This document shows positions 1 to 9,245 of a stretch of 64,000 nucleotides of DNA, one piece after another. The stretch is taken from assembly GCF_001547755.1 (NCBI RefSeq), contig NZ_AP013042.1:868001-932000 (forward strand), in the 5' to 3' direction. The notes under the pieces are model-generated. The model was not told where the DNA came from. It saw only the letters and a list, made by a program, of their open reading frames with translations, and did no database searches. The DNA comes from an endosymbiont of Bathymodiolus septemdierum str. Myojin knoll. Its GTDB lineage: Bacteria; Pseudomonadota; Gammaproteobacteria; PS1; Pseudothioglobaceae. Position numbers and translations under genes: made by a program. Position 1 is the first letter of the stretch. Each line of letters opens with the position of its first letter.

Positions 1-1
1 T

Positions 2-403
2 GCACACATTGCCACATTGATTTGTACGCTGTTCGTTAAACACTTTCCAAAATTAGTCAGAGATGGGCATATTTTCGTAGCAATGCCACCACTGTATCGT
101 ATTGATGCTGGCAAGCAGATTTATTATGCACTGGACGATGCAGAGCGTGATGCGACAATTAACAAGATAGAAAAAGAAAATAAACGCACCAAGGTGCAAG
201 TGCAACGATTTAAAGGTTTGGGTGAAATGAACCCTTCACAGCTTAGAGAGACCACAATGCTACCAGATACCCGCCGTCTCATTCAACTGACACTTGAAAA
301 TCCTTTACAGGTCAATGAAATGATGGATATGTTATTAAGTAAAAAGCGTGCACCAGATCGTAAAAAGTGGCTAGAATCAAAAGGCAATCTTGCCAATGTC
401 TAA
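2..403 (+). CDS. parE: DNA topoisomerase IV subunit B, C-terminal part
   Basis: The reading frame is open from base 2, so the gene begins outside the window and only about 133 C-terminal residues are present. ParE is the ATPase subunit of topoisomerase IV, which decatenates daughter chromosomes with ParC. The part seen is the end of the TOPRIM region (HIATL) and the C-terminal block with [17 protein letters not shown] and the MDMLL-KKR-DR tail. The short end right after this block fits ParE better than GyrB, which usually carries extra sequence here in gammaproteobacteria. Its stop lies inside the start of queC (8-bp overlap), suggesting coupled translation. Confidence 0.9.
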   Translation, partial: AHIATLICTLFVKHFPKLVRDGHIFVAMPPLYRIDAGKQIYYALDDAERDATINKIEKENKRTKVQVQRFKGLGEMNPSQLRETTMLPDTRRLIQLTLENPLQVNEMMDMLLSKKRAPDRKKWLESKGNLANV

Positions 404-1073
404 GAAGGCTGTTATTCTTTTATCAGGTGGCTTAGATTCAACCACCACGCTTGCGATTGCAAAGTCTCAGGGTTTTAAATGTTATGCAATGAGTTTTGAC
501 TACGGTCAAAAACAAAAATCAGAACTTAATGCCGCTACCAAAATTGCCAAGTTATTCTCTACTGTAGAACACAGAATAATGGATATTTCTTTAAATGACA
601 TTGGTGGATCTGCACTGACAGACAGTGCGATTTCCGTACCAAACTTTAACAAGAGTGACGAAATCCCAGTTACCTATGTCCCTGCTCGCAACACCATTTT
701 TTTGTCGTATGCAATGGCCTGGGCAGAAGTGTTAGACTGCCAAAGTATTTTTATCGGTGTCAATGCCTTGGATTATTCGGGCTATCCAGATTGTCGCGCG
801 GCATACATTAAAGCCTTTGAAACAATGGCAAATTTAGCCACCAAACAAGGCGTGGAAGGAAAAAAACTCACTATTCATACGCCTTTAATAAACCTACATA
901 AGGCAGAAATTATTCAAAAAGGACTGAAACTCGGCGTAGATTACGCAATGACCACGACTTGCTATCAAGCCGATGAAAATGGCTATGCCTGCGGGGTTTG
1001 TGACGCTTGTGAATATCGTAAACTCGGCTTTAAAGAGGCTGAAATCATAGATCCGACAAGATATCAAAAATAG
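396..1073 (+). CDS. queC: 7-cyano-7-deazaguanine synthase QueC
   Basis: QueC converts 7-carboxy-7-deazaguanine to preQ0 with ATP and ammonia, on the path to queuosine in tRNA. The 225-residue product has the N-terminal PP-loop SGGLDS near residue 10 and the C-terminal zinc site made of four cysteines in C-x8-C-x2-C-x2-C spacing ([17 protein letters not shown]). An in-frame TTG lies 6 bp upstream, but the ATG at 396 gives the usual [12 protein letters not shown] start. It overlaps parE by 8 bp. No other queuosine gene is in the window. Confidence 0.95.
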   Translation: MSKKAVILLSGGLDSTTTLAIAKSQGFKCYAMSFDYGQKQKSELNAATKIAKLFSTVEHRIMDISLNDIGGSALTDSAISVPNFNKSDEIPVTYVPARNTIFLSYAMAWAEVLDCQSIFIGVNALDYSGYPDCRAAYIKAFETMANLATKQGVEGKKLTIHTPLINLHKAEIIQKGLKLGVDYAMTTTCYQADENGYACGVCDACEYRKLGFKEAEIIDPTRYQK

Positions 1074-1149
1074 CTGAAAAACAATACTTGCACAAATCAT
1101 TTTTTACGATAAAATATAACTTTTTAAACGACAACACAGGAAATAACAA

Positions 1150-1377
1150 ATGAGTATTGAAGACAGAGTAAAAGCGGTTGTAGCTGAACAGTTAGACGCA
1201 AGTGGTGATATTGATAATAACGCCTCTTTTATTGATGATTTAGGTGCAGATTCATTAGACACCGTTGAATTAGTAATGTCTCTTGAAGAGGAGTTTGACT
1301 GTGAAATCCCTGACGATGAAGCAGAGAATATTACAACTGTTCAGCAAGCAATTGACTATGTAAACAAAACTTTGTAA
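1150..1377 (+). CDS. acpP: Acyl carrier protein
   Basis: This 75-residue acidic protein carries growing fatty-acyl chains on a phosphopantetheine arm. Ser35 in the DSLD motif is the attachment site. The length and helix pattern are those of a normal AcpP. A good ribosome site (acaggaa) lies 8 bp before the ATG, and a TAAAAT -10-like hexamer about 40 bp upstream could be the promoter. A strong terminator separates it from fabF, so acpP can be made at higher level than its neighbour, as is known for this abundant protein. Confidence 0.97.
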   Translation: MSIEDRVKAVVAEQLDASGDIDNNASFIDDLGADSLDTVELVMSLEEEFDCEIPDDEAENITTVQQAIDYVNKTL

Positions 1378-1400
1378 TTTCTGTTTATTAACTTAAACTA

Positions 1401-1427
1401 AAAAGCGCTTATTGAGCGCTTTTTTTT
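1401..1427 (+). terminator. Rho-independent terminator after acpP
   Basis: A hairpin with arms AAAAGCGCT and AGCGCTTTT and a TATTG loop is followed by a T run. It lies between the acpP stop and the fabF ATG at 1442. An alternative upstream TTG for fabF falls inside this hairpin, which argues against that start. Confidence 0.85.
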
Positions 1428-1441
1428 ATATAGAAGAAACT

Positions 1442-2680
1442 ATGAGCAAAAGAAGAGTGGTAATCACAGGCATGGGCATTGTTTCACCTGTTGGATCAAC
1501 AATAACAGATGCGTGGCGTAACATCCTTAATGGTAAATCAGGCATTAATGTTTTGAGTAATATTGATACCGAAGGGCAATCCGTTAAATTTGGTGGCTCT
1601 GTTAAAGGTTTTGATATTGCCGACTACCTAAGCCCAAAAGAATCTAAAAAAATGGATACTTTCATTCATTATGGCATGGCAGCAGGTATTCAGGCAATTG
1701 AAGACAGTGGCATTGAAATTACCGAAGAAAATGCCGAACGCATCGGTGTTGCTATTGGCGCAGGTATTGGTGGTTTAGGTACGATTGAAAAAACTACTGA
1801 CCTATACAGGGAGAAAGGTGCACGACGCATTTCTCCTTTCTTTGTCCCCTCTTCAATTATCAATATGATTTCTGGTAACCTTTCTGTTAAATATGGACTC
1901 AAAGGTCCAAATTTTGCCATTGTTACTGCTTGTACGACAGGCACACATAATATCGGCGATGCCTCACGATTGATTGAATATGGTGATGCCGATGTGATGA
2001 TTGCCGGTGGTGCTGAAATGTCAACTACGAATTGTGGCTTAGGTGGTTTTGCGGCGGCTCGCGCCCTTTCTACGCGCAACGATGACCCTGCTACCGCCTC
2101 TCGCCCTTGGGATAGAGATCGTGATGGTTTTGTGCTTGGCGATGGCGCCGGTGTTGTGGTTTTAGAAGAATATGAGCACGCTAAAGCCCGTGGTGCAAAA
2201 ATCTATGCAGAAGTCTTAGGTTACGGCATGAGTGGCGACGCTTTCCATATGACTTTACCTTCTAAGGGTGGTGAAGGTGCGGCAAGATGCATGAAAAATG
2301 CGATGCGTAATGCAGGCATTAATGCCAATCAGATTGATTATATTAATGCACACGGCACCTCTACCCCTGCTGGCGACCAAGCAGAAACAGATGCAGCAAA
2401 AGCGGCACTTGGTGACCATGCTTACAAAGTGGTAATGAGTTCTACCAAATCAATGACAGGTCATTTACTTGGTGCTGCTGGTGGTATTGAGGCAATTTTT
2501 ACTGCTTTAGCACTCAGAGACCAAGTAGCGCCAGCAACCATCAATATCATAAATCAGGATCCTAATTGCGATTTAGATTATTGTGCAAATGAAGCCAGAC
2601 AAATGAAAATGGATTATGCAATTTCCAATTCATTTGGTTTTGGCGGTACTAACGGTTCAATACTGCTTTCAAAGATTTAA
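1442..2680 (+). CDS. fabF: 3-oxoacyl-[acyl-carrier-protein] synthase II
   Basis: FabF condenses malonyl-ACP with acyl-ACP in fatty-acid elongation. The 412-residue product begins [18 protein letters not shown]. The catalytic triad is visible: the active-site Cys in TACTTG (near residue 163), His in NAHGTSTP (near 303) and His in [13 protein letters not shown] (near 340). Length matches the family. I chose the ATG at 1442 because the longer frame to 1412 runs through the acpP terminator. It follows acpP as in the usual fab arrangement, but fabD and fabG are not adjacent here. Confidence 0.96.
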   Translation: MSKRRVVITGMGIVSPVGSTITDAWRNILNGKSGINVLSNIDTEGQSVKFGGSVKGFDIADYLSPKESKKMDTFIHYGMAAGIQAIEDSGIEITEENAERIGVAIGAGIGGLGTIEKTTDLYREKGARRISPFFVPSSIINMISGNLSVKYGLKGPNFAIVTACTTGTHNIGDASRLIEYGDADVMIAGGAEMSTTNCGLGGFAAARALSTRNDDPATASRPWDRDRDGFVLGDGAGVVVLEEYEHAKARGAKIYAEVLGYGMSGDAFHMTLPSKGGEGAARCMKNAMRNAGINANQIDYINAHGTSTPAGDQAETDAAKAALGDHAYKVVMSSTKSMTGHLLGAAGGIEAIFTALALRDQVAPATINIINQDPNCDLDYCANEARQMKMDYAISNSFGFGGTNGSILLSKI

Positions 2681-2700
2681 TACTCTAATCCAAAGATAAA

Positions 2701-2730
2701 AAAAACCCCGATGAATTCATCGGGGTTTTT
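2701..2730. terminator. Bidirectional terminator between fabF and the convergent small gene
   Basis: A perfect 30-bp palindrome (AAAAACCCCGATGAA and its complement) has a T run on both strands. It sits between the ends of fabF and the convergent small membrane-protein gene and can stop transcription from both sides. Confidence 0.9.
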
Positions 2731-2756
2731 ATGCGTATTTTAAAACTTTTAAACCA

Positions 2757-2981
2757 CTACCTTGCTTCCACAGGTGTCGCCTCTTCATTGGCATTTTCTT
2801 TTTTGGCTTTTGCAACCATCTCCGCAACAAAATCATAAATTTTAACAGCACCTGTCTTTACGCTACTTGCTGCAATTTCTTTATTGACCACCAAAGACCA
2901 ATCTTTATCCGTTGACTTAAATTGAACTGCACCACCAATTAACGCCAAAATAATAACAATACCTAATAAATACTTAATCAT
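2757..2981 (-). CDS. Small single-pass membrane or exported protein, unknown function
   Basis: The 74-residue product starts MIKYLLGIVIILALIGG, a hydrophobic stretch that could be a membrane anchor or an uncleaved signal. The rest is polar and ends in a Lys/Glu/Ala-rich tail. I do not recognise a family. It has its own terminator (shared with fabF) and is 34 bp downstream of the oligopeptidase gene on the same strand, so it may be cotranscribed with it. Confidence 0.6.
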   Translation of the reverse strand: MIKYLLGIVIILALIGGAVQFKSTDKDWSLVVNKEIAASSVKTGAVKIYDFVAEMVAKAKKENANEEATPVEAR

Positions 2982-3015
2982 ATTAAAATCCTATTTAAAT
3001 TTAATAAAAGTAATT

Positions 3016-4968
3016 TTACCTATTTTTTTTATCAAGAATATCATTGTTTTCTAATATTATACCATTTGACATTAATAACGCTTTCGTACTTGGTCTTTCC
3101 CCTCTAAATTTAAGATACTGCTTCATAAAGTCAGCACTTCCACCAGTCTCTAAGATACATTGCATGAAGTCCTGTGACGCCTGTGAGCCAATGCCACCCT
3201 GTGATTGTACATAGTAATAGGCATCAGCTGCCAACACTTCAGCCCACTTGTAACTAAAATACCCTGCCGCATAACCACCACTAAAAATATGCCCAAAGGT
3301 ATTCAAAAAACGATTTTCCTTCACTATCGGCATTAATGCCGTTTCAGCACGCACTTCGTTCAATACTTCGTAAGTATCTTTATTTTTAGAATGTGTTTTC
3401 ACATCCCACAAAGAAAATTCACATTGACGCAACATACCTAGTGCTGACTGAAAGTTCTTAGCGTCAATCAATTTGCCATACAATTTATCTGGCAACGACT
3501 CAGCTGTCTTCCAATGCTTAGATAATAATTTAACCACCGACTTTTCATAACAGAAAAACTCCATATACTGACTGGGCAATTCCACCCCATCCCAAGGTAC
3601 ACCTGAAATACCTGCCGCAGATGGATATTTAACCTTGGTCAATAAATGGTGTAGTGCGTGTCCAAACTCGTGGAATAGCGTTACAATCTCATCAAATTCA
3701 AACAACGCGGGCTTATCTTTAGTCGGTGAATTAAAGTTACAAACCACAAAGGCTATCGGTTTATTGTCACCCATTAACGGCTGATAATCTGCCATCCACG
3801 CCCCACCTCGCTTACCTTTTCGTGCATAGATATCTAGGTAGACGCGCCCTACCAGTCCCGCTGCGTTACTAATATCTAAAACGCGGACATCAGAATGATA
3901 AGAATTTTCTTTAACCAGAATAATACTAACTTGATACAAGTTTTCAATGGTTGCAAACAAACCTTTTAACACCTGTTGTTCGGGGAAATACGGGGTTAAG
4001 TCCGACTTCTTAAAGCCAAATTTCTTCTCTTTGAGTTTCTCTGCATAATAGCTCAAATCCCAGGGCATTAATTTCATTCCTGAAAAAGTCTTTAACTCTG
4101 CTAACTCTTGCTCTGCCTGTGGCTTTGACCGCGCCACTAAATCTTCTAAAAAATCAATCACTTGACTTTCTGACTCCACCATTTTAGCTGCAATAGAATA
4201 TTCTGCATAATTAGAAAAACCCAAAATTCCTGCCATCTCTTGCCGCAATGATAAAATCTCATCCATTATCGCCCTATTATCAAATGATTTATCGGTAATT
4301 CCAACCTCAGATGCGCGTGAAACATAAGCTTTATATATTTCTTCACGCAACGCACGATTATCTGCGTATGTCATTACATCTATATAAATCGGTGCTTGCA
4401 AACTAATTTCATAGCCATTATCAGTTTTAACTTTGGCAAGACTAACATCATCATAACCCGCTAAATCCTCTTTAGTGACAACTTTTTTCCATTCGTTCGT
4501 CGCCAACAGGCTGTTTTTAGAGAATTGGTTATTCAAGATACTCAAGCGCTCTTTAATCGCTTTAAATCTTTTCGATACTTGTCCCTCTAAGCCTACGCCC
4601 GACAACTCGAATCCTTTAATTGACTCCTTAATAATGTAAGCCTGCTGTTCGTTTAAATTTGTATCCAAAAGATTTTTATAAGCCTGGTACAACGCTTGAT
4701 TACTACTTACTTCGGTATAAAAATTAGTAATCAATGGTAGCGTCTTTTCATATTCCTCATTAAATTCTTCGCTGAATAACACCGCATTTAAGTGCGAATT
4801 AACATTCGCCTGCTGTCCTAACTTAAATTCAAACATATCCATCGACTCAATTACTTCTGCCCAAGTTTTTCCTTTAGTGGTTAGTTCTACCACCTTTAGA
4901 CCCTCTTCAATCAACACTCGAATAGTTTCAACAATGTCTTTTGGTTTAAAATTTGGCGTTAAATTCAT
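3016..4968 (-). CDS. prlC: Oligopeptidase A, M3 zinc metallopeptidase
   Basis: This cytoplasmic oligopeptidase degrades short peptides, including signal-peptide fragments. The 650-residue protein has the M3 zinc motif HEFGHALHH near residue 433, followed by the third-ligand region GVELPSQYMEFF. The length is a little under the about 680 residues of the E. coli enzyme. The N-terminal M3 helical region is present. The ATG at 4968 gives a normal start (MNLTPNFKP). Dipeptidyl carboxypeptidase Dcp is the alternative in the same family, but the GVPWDGVELPSQ region favours oligopeptidase A. Confidence 0.9.
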   Translation of the reverse strand: MNLTPNFKPKDIVETIRVLIEEGLKVVELTTKGKTWAEVIESMDMFEFKLGQQANVNSHLNAVLFSEEFNEEYEKTLPLITNFYTEVSSNQALYQAYKNLLDTNLNEQQAYIIKESIKGFELSGVGLEGQVSKRFKAIKERLSILNNQFSKNSLLATNEWKKVVTKEDLAGYDDVSLAKVKTDNGYEISLQAPIYIDVMTYADNRALREEIYKAYVSRASEVGITDKSFDNRAIMDEILSLRQEMAGILGFSNYAEYSIAAKMVESESQVIDFLEDLVARSKPQAEQELAELKTFSGMKLMPWDLSYYAEKLKEKKFGFKKSDLTPYFPEQQVLKGLFATIENLYQVSIILVKENSYHSDVRVLDISNAAGLVGRVYLDIYARKGKRGGAWMADYQPLMGDNKPIAFVVCNFNSPTKDKPALFEFDEIVTLFHEFGHALHHLLTKVKYPSAAGISGVPWDGVELPSQYMEFFCYEKSVVKLLSKHWKTAESLPDKLYGKLIDAKNFQSALGMLRQCEFSLWDVKTHSKNKDTYEVLNEVRAETALMPIVKENRFLNTFGHIFSGGYAAGYFSYKWAEVLAADAYYYVQSQGGIGSQASQDFMQCILETGGSADFMKQYLKFRGERPSTKALLMSNGIILENNDILDKKNR

Positions 4969-5014
4969 AATAATGTGTTAATTAATAAAAAAATCAGTAA
5001 AATACCTTGTCTTT

Positions 5015-5102
5015 GGAGAGATGTCAGAGCGGTTTAATTTGCTCGCTTGGAAAGCGGGTGTACCTTGCGGTACCGAGGGTTCGAATCCCTCTCTCTCCAC
5101 CA
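5015..5102 (+). tRNA. tRNA-Ser (anticodon GGA)
   Basis: An 88-base cloverleaf folds with a 7-bp acceptor stem (GGAGAGA with TCTCTCC), an anticodon loop TTGGAAA closed by the stem at 5042-5046/5054-5058, a long type II variable arm (ACCTTGCGGTACC area), the T-loop GGTTCGAATCC and an encoded CCA end. The anticodon GGA at 5049-5051 reads UCC and UCU. The discriminator base appears to be A (5099), whereas tRNA-Ser of E. coli has G73. Confidence 0.95.
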
Positions 5103-5114
5103 TATTACTGCGTC

Positions 5115-5215
5115 TTTTTCCATTCCACGGCGTTGAACAAATAAACCCTCTCAATCACATAGTTTTATCTATGCTCAATCGAGTATTTATTCGTTCGCCT
5201 TGTGGAATGGAAAAA
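5115..5215. repeat. Long imperfect inverted repeat (about 100-bp hairpin)
   Basis: Left and right arms are near mirror copies: TTTTTCCATTCCAC (5115-5128) faces GTGGAATGGAAAAA (5202-5215), then GGCG, AATAAA, TCAAT and CATAG blocks each find their complement further in, ending with a TTTTAT loop at 5163-5168. The stretch lies between tRNA-Ser and the end of convergent metG. The A/T tracts are inside the stem ends, so it is not a classical terminator. It could be a small mobile-element relic or a structured RNA end. An apparent ORF across it is only a shadow. Confidence 0.7.
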
Positions 5216-5260
5216 TACTTGTAATACCTTTCCTTTCCTGCATCTTTTTTCTGCGTTAAT

Positions 5261-7252
5261 TCAGCTAATTTTCATCCCAACCTGAGCGCCAGAATCAGGG
5301 GATAAAAGGTGCAAAGACTTGCCGTTGCCCGCAGCAAGCACCATACCTTCGGATACGCCGAATTTCATTTTTCTTGGGGCAAGGTTGGCAACCATAACAG
5401 TTAGGCGACCTTCTAAATCTTCTGGATTGTAGTAGGCTTTAATGCCAGCGAAGACATTACGCGTATTCTCTTCGCCAATGTCCAAGGTTAATTGCAATAA
5501 CTTATCTGCGCCTTCGACGACATTGGCTTTGACAATCTTGGCAATGCGCAGGTCAATTTTAGTAAAATCGTCTATTTGTATCATATTGTCTTCCTCTTTA
5601 ACGGCTTGTGTGGTTTGCTTTGAAGCCTCGATGACAGCGGAGATTTGATCATCTTCGATACGAGACATTAAAGGCTTAAATGTATTAATTTCGTGCTTGG
5701 TGAGTGGGTGTTTTAAGTCATTCCATGCTAAGGTATCAATATTTAAAAAATGCTCTGCTTGCTCTGCCATTACTGGTAGAACAGGCTTTAGGTAAGTCAT
5801 TAGCACCCTGAATAAATTAATAGCAAGCGAAGTGACATCGTGGACTTGCGCTTCGCAACCCGCTTCTTTTACCAGTTGCCAGGGTTTATGTTCGTCAATG
5901 TATCGGTTGGCTTTATCGGCAAGTTTCATAATTTCACGCATTGCCTGATTGTATTGACGCATCTCGTAAAGCCTGGCAATATCATCACCTTTAGCGACGA
6001 ATTCATTGTACAAATCTCCTTCAATTGAATATGCAGAAAGTGTTTTGTTAAATTTTTTAACGATAAAACCAGCACTTCTAGAGGCGATATTGACAACTTT
6101 TCCAACCAAATCAGAATTCACGCGTTGTTTAAAATCCTCTAGGTTTAAGTCTATGTCATCAATTTTATTGTTGAGTTTATACGCATAGTAATAACGAAGA
6201 CACTCAGGATTTAAATTTTCTAAATAAGTGCGTGCTTGAATGAAGGTGCCACGAGATTTACTCATTTTTTCTCCATTCACGGTCAAAAATCCATGTGCAA
6301 AAACCGCTGTTGGGGTGCGGTGATTAGAACCCATCAACATTGCCGGCCAAAACAGTGAGTGGAAATAAACAATGTCTTTACCGATAAAATGATACAACTC
6401 GGTTTTTGAATCTTTGTTGAAATATTCGTCAAAGTCAATTCCCTGCTCAGTGCACAACTTTTTGAAACTTGCCATATAGCCAATTGGTGCATCTAACCAA
6501 ACATAAAAATATTTACCCTTAACACCTGGAATTTGAAACCCAAAATATGGTGCATCGCGGGAAATATCCCACTGCTGCAAGCCCTGATCAAACCATTCGG
6601 CAAGCTTGTTACTGATTTCGTCTTGCAAATGCCCTGCGTTAGTCCATTCTTTAAGTTGCACTTCAAACTGTGGCAAATCAAAGAAATAATGCTCAGAATC
6701 CTTGGCAATCGGCATCGCACCTGAGATGGCGGACTTGGCATTTTTAAGTTCAGTTGGTGAATAAGTCGCACCACAGACTTCACAATTGTCACCATATTGA
6801 TCGGCTGCACCGCATTTTGGACATTCACCCCTGATAAATCTGTCGGGCAAGAACATTTGTTTCAAAGGGTCGAACGCCTGAGAAATAGTGCGTTTTTTGA
6901 TAAAGCCAGCCTTATTTAATTTGTTATAAATACCCGCTGAAATTTCTTTATTTTCTTCCGAATGCGTCGAATAATACTGACTAAAACCGATAGAAAATTC
7001 TTTAAAATCCGCTTGATGTCGTTCACTCACGCTTGCAATTAATTCTTCTGGGGTAATGCCCAACTCACTTGCCTTTAACATAATCGGTGTGCCATGGGCA
7101 TCATCTGCGCAAACGAAATGACACTCGTGTCCCTGCATTTTTTGAAAACGCACCCAAATATCTGTTTGAATATATTCTAACAAATGTCCAAGGTGAATCT
7201 CACCATTGGCGTAAGGCAGTGCGGAGGTAACGAGTATTTTTCTTTGGGTCAT
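5261..7252 (-). CDS. metG: Methionyl-tRNA synthetase
   Basis: MetG charges tRNA-Met for initiation and elongation. The 663-residue protein has the class I signatures HLGH near residue 21 and KMSKS near 330, and a zinc knuckle with CPKC and CEVC near 143-161. The last about 110 residues form the Trbp111-like tRNA-binding domain ([14 protein letters not shown] onward), which supports dimerisation. The length is typical for the long bacterial form. It is divergent from apbC with an 80-bp gap that must hold both promoters. Confidence 0.97.
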   Translation of the reverse strand: MTQRKILVTSALPYANGEIHLGHLLEYIQTDIWVRFQKMQGHECHFVCADDAHGTPIMLKASELGITPEELIASVSERHQADFKEFSIGFSQYYSTHSEENKEISAGIYNKLNKAGFIKKRTISQAFDPLKQMFLPDRFIRGECPKCGAADQYGDNCEVCGATYSPTELKNAKSAISGAMPIAKDSEHYFFDLPQFEVQLKEWTNAGHLQDEISNKLAEWFDQGLQQWDISRDAPYFGFQIPGVKGKYFYVWLDAPIGYMASFKKLCTEQGIDFDEYFNKDSKTELYHFIGKDIVYFHSLFWPAMLMGSNHRTPTAVFAHGFLTVNGEKMSKSRGTFIQARTYLENLNPECLRYYYAYKLNNKIDDIDLNLEDFKQRVNSDLVGKVVNIASRSAGFIVKKFNKTLSAYSIEGDLYNEFVAKGDDIARLYEMRQYNQAMREIMKLADKANRYIDEHKPWQLVKEAGCEAQVHDVTSLAINLFRVLMTYLKPVLPVMAEQAEHFLNIDTLAWNDLKHPLTKHEINTFKPLMSRIEDDQISAVIEASKQTTQAVKEEDNMIQIDDFTKIDLRIAKIVKANVVEGADKLLQLTLDIGEENTRNVFAGIKAYYNPEDLEGRLTVMVANLAPRKMKFGVSEGMVLAAGNGKSLHLLSPDSGAQVGMKIS

Positions 7253-7332
7253 AAGATAGTCTTAGTAATATTAAGGTTTAATAATATGATTATACGATAA
7301 AATGGCTTATTTTACTTAATCGGACAAGACAG

Positions 7333-8403
7333 ATGGCAGATTTAACCCAAGACAGCATTGAAAATATTTTAGAAGGTGTAACGGATAAATATACCGAACA
7401 AGGTATTGTTGCAGACAGTATTGAAATCGATGGTGGTAAAGCGATTATTAATATCTTACTTAGTTATCCCGCACAAAGCTACCATCAAGAATTGTCTGAG
7501 GCAATTACTTCCGCTTTATCAGGCAAAGGTATCAGTGATGTTACGGTTAATATTGACACAAAAATTGCCAAATATGCCACACAGAAAGGTGTGGATGTAT
7601 TGTCAGAAGTTAAAAACATTATTGCTATTGCCTCAGGCAAGGGTGGCGTTGGAAAGTCAACCACAGCTGTTAATTTAGCACTTGCATTACAAGCAGAAGG
7701 GGCGAAAGTTGCAATTTTAGATGCCGATATTTATGGCCCTTCTCAGCCGAGAATGTTGGGCGTTTCCAAACTCAAACCAGAAACCACAGGCGAAGGTAAA
7801 TTACTCCCAATCTTAGGTCATGGTATGCAATCTATGTCAATCGGCTATTTAGTTGATGAAGACAATCCAATGATTTGGCGTGGACCTATGGTTACACAGG
7901 CATTAGAGCAAATGCTTCGCGATACGCTATGGCGTGGCGTGGATTATATGATTATCGATCTTCCGCCAGGAACAGGTGATACGCAATTGACTTTGTCACA
8001 GAAAATTCCAGTCAGTGGTTCTGTTATCGTTACAACCCCTCAAGACATCGCTTTATTAGATGCAAAAAAAGGTCTTAAGATGTTTGAAAAAGTCAATATT
8101 CCAATTCTTGGTATTGTTGAAAATATGTCACTACACATCTGCTCTGAATGCGGACATGAAGAAGCAATTTTCGGTACAGGTGGTGGTAAATCAATGGCAA
8201 AAGATGCTAATGTGAATTTCCTTGGTGCCCTGCCTTTAGAGATAGACATTAGAACAGATGTGGACGAAGGCACACCAACTGTTGCCAAAAACCCAGAAGG
8301 TAGAGTCGCACAAATCTATAAAGAAATTGCTAAGAAAGTTGCAGCGAAATTAACCTTACAAGATAAGGCCCTTGGCGCATTTCCAAGTATCACTATTGAG
8401 TAA
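7333..8403 (+). CDS. apbC: Mrp/ApbC P-loop iron-sulfur carrier protein
   Basis: This ParA-like ATPase binds and transfers Fe-S clusters to target enzymes. The 356-residue product has an N-terminal MIP18/DUF59-type domain (about residues 5-80), a deviant Walker A GKGGVGKST near 101, a Walker B-type DLPPGTGDT near 200, and the C-S-E-C pair near 262 that bridges a cluster in the dimer. The adjacent location to metG also occurs in E. coli, where mrp is divergent from metG. A TAAAAT hexamer about 30 bp upstream could be its -10. Confidence 0.95.
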   Translation: MADLTQDSIENILEGVTDKYTEQGIVADSIEIDGGKAIINILLSYPAQSYHQELSEAITSALSGKGISDVTVNIDTKIAKYATQKGVDVLSEVKNIIAIASGKGGVGKSTTAVNLALALQAEGAKVAILDADIYGPSQPRMLGVSKLKPETTGEGKLLPILGHGMQSMSIGYLVDEDNPMIWRGPMVTQALEQMLRDTLWRGVDYMIIDLPPGTGDTQLTLSQKIPVSGSVIVTTPQDIALLDAKKGLKMFEKVNIPILGIVENMSLHICSECGHEEAIFGTGGGKSMAKDANVNFLGALPLEIDIRTDVDEGTPTVAKNPEGRVAQIYKEIAKKVAAKLTLQDKALGAFPSITIE

Positions 8404-8414
8404 TACCCACTAGT

Positions 8415-8840
8415 ATGGATTATTTAACGGAGTTTCGCGGGCGTTTCATTGGTATTATGCAATGGAGTGATTGTCATGCGTTATTTGAAAATTTAATTGC
8501 AAACCCTGCAGAGGATTGGTATCTTTATGACACCCTATTGCCTATGCCAGAAGTGACAATTGACGCTGATAATTTGGTTAAATCTTTGACAGAAATCCAC
8601 GCTTTACTTAAAACTAAACATCAAGAGCGCTATTGCGGTATTGTCTATGTAGATGATTTAAAAAATCCAAGTTTTGTCAAAATTTTCAACCCAAATAATT
8701 TGGGTAAAGTCTGCGGCAGTAGCGAAAATCCACCTATCCCACAATGGTTACTATCAAAAACTAAGCCCAAAGATGTTATAGAAAAATTCGCCCTACCCAT
8801 GGAAGAAAAAGGCTTCATTTCAAAATTCTTCAAATTCTAA
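8415..8840 (+). CDS. Conserved-looking cytoplasmic protein of unknown function
   Basis: The 141-residue product starts 11 bp after apbC and probably shares its transcript. It has no signal peptide or membrane segment. Visible features are a Trp/Asp-rich N-terminal half (MQWSDCHALF, EDWYLYDTLLPMPE) and a central KIFNPNNLGKVCGSS stretch. I do not recognise the family. Its stop codon lies inside the left arm of the terminator hairpin. The context suggests only a loose link to Fe-S protein maturation. Confidence 0.7.
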   Translation: MDYLTEFRGRFIGIMQWSDCHALFENLIANPAEDWYLYDTLLPMPEVTIDADNLVKSLTEIHALLKTKHQERYCGIVYVDDLKNPSFVKIFNPNNLGKVCGSSENPPIPQWLLSKTKPKDVIEKFALPMEEKGFISKFFKF

Positions 8841-8871
8841 GCCCGGCTTAGCTAAACCGGGCTTAGAATTT
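8832..8871. terminator. Strong terminator-like hairpin between convergent genes
   Basis: Fifteen-base arms (AAATTCTAAGCCCGG and its exact complement) flank a CTTAGCTAAA loop. It includes the stop codon of the upstream gene and lies just before the end of convergent fdx, so it can serve both strands. Confidence 0.8.
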
Positions 8872-8882
8872 GGAAGTTTTTC

Positions 8883-9221
8883 TTAATGATTTTCAGAGAC
8901 TTGGTTGATGGTATATTTTGGAATTTCAATCACCAAGTCTGTTTCACCAACGACGGCTTGGCAAGATAGGCGAGAATCAGGGTCTAGACCCCAGGCTTTG
9001 TCGAGTAAATCATCTTCAATTTCATCGGATTCTTGAAGGCTATCAAAGCCTTCGCGAATATAGATATGGCAAGTGGTGCAGGCGTTCGACATTTCGCAGG
9101 CGTGTTCAATTTCAATGTGGTTGGCAAGCATTGCACGGCAAACACTGGTGCCTTTTTCAACTTCAAGAACAGCACCCTCTGGACATAAATCTTCGTGTGG
9201 CAATATAATCAGTTGTGGCAT
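8883..9221 (-). CDS. fdx: ISC-type [2Fe-2S] ferredoxin
   Basis: This adrenodoxin-type ferredoxin supplies electrons to Fe-S cluster assembly on IscU. The 112-residue product has the cluster cysteines in C-x5-C-x2-C (CEMSNACTTC, residues about 42-51) and a fourth Cys near 87 (LSCQAV). It is the last gene of the isc operon, 24 bp after hscA, in the usual order. Confidence 0.95.
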   Translation of the reverse strand: MPQLIILPHEDLCPEGAVLEVEKGTSVCRAMLANHIEIEHACEMSNACTTCHIYIREGFDSLQESDEIEDDLLDKAWGLDPDSRLSCQAVVGETDLVIEIPKYTINQVSENH

Positions 9222-9245
9222 TTTTTTTTACTCCTTAAATTATGA

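Noticed and set aside
1412-1441. An earlier start for fabF at 1412
   Set aside because: The codons fall in the acpP terminator and the ATG at 1442 gives the family N-terminus.
5115-5215. The long hairpin as a rho-independent terminator
   Set aside because: No T-run follows the stem on either strand; the T/A tracts form the stem base itself.
5021-5224. A 67-residue ORF over the tRNA-Ser gene
   Set aside because: It is made of the tRNA and the inverted repeat and has no protein-like features.
6493-6828. ORFs of 60-200 residues antisense to metG, metH, bioB, htpG and other genes
   Set aside because: They mirror strong coding genes, have no conserved motifs and are frame shadows.
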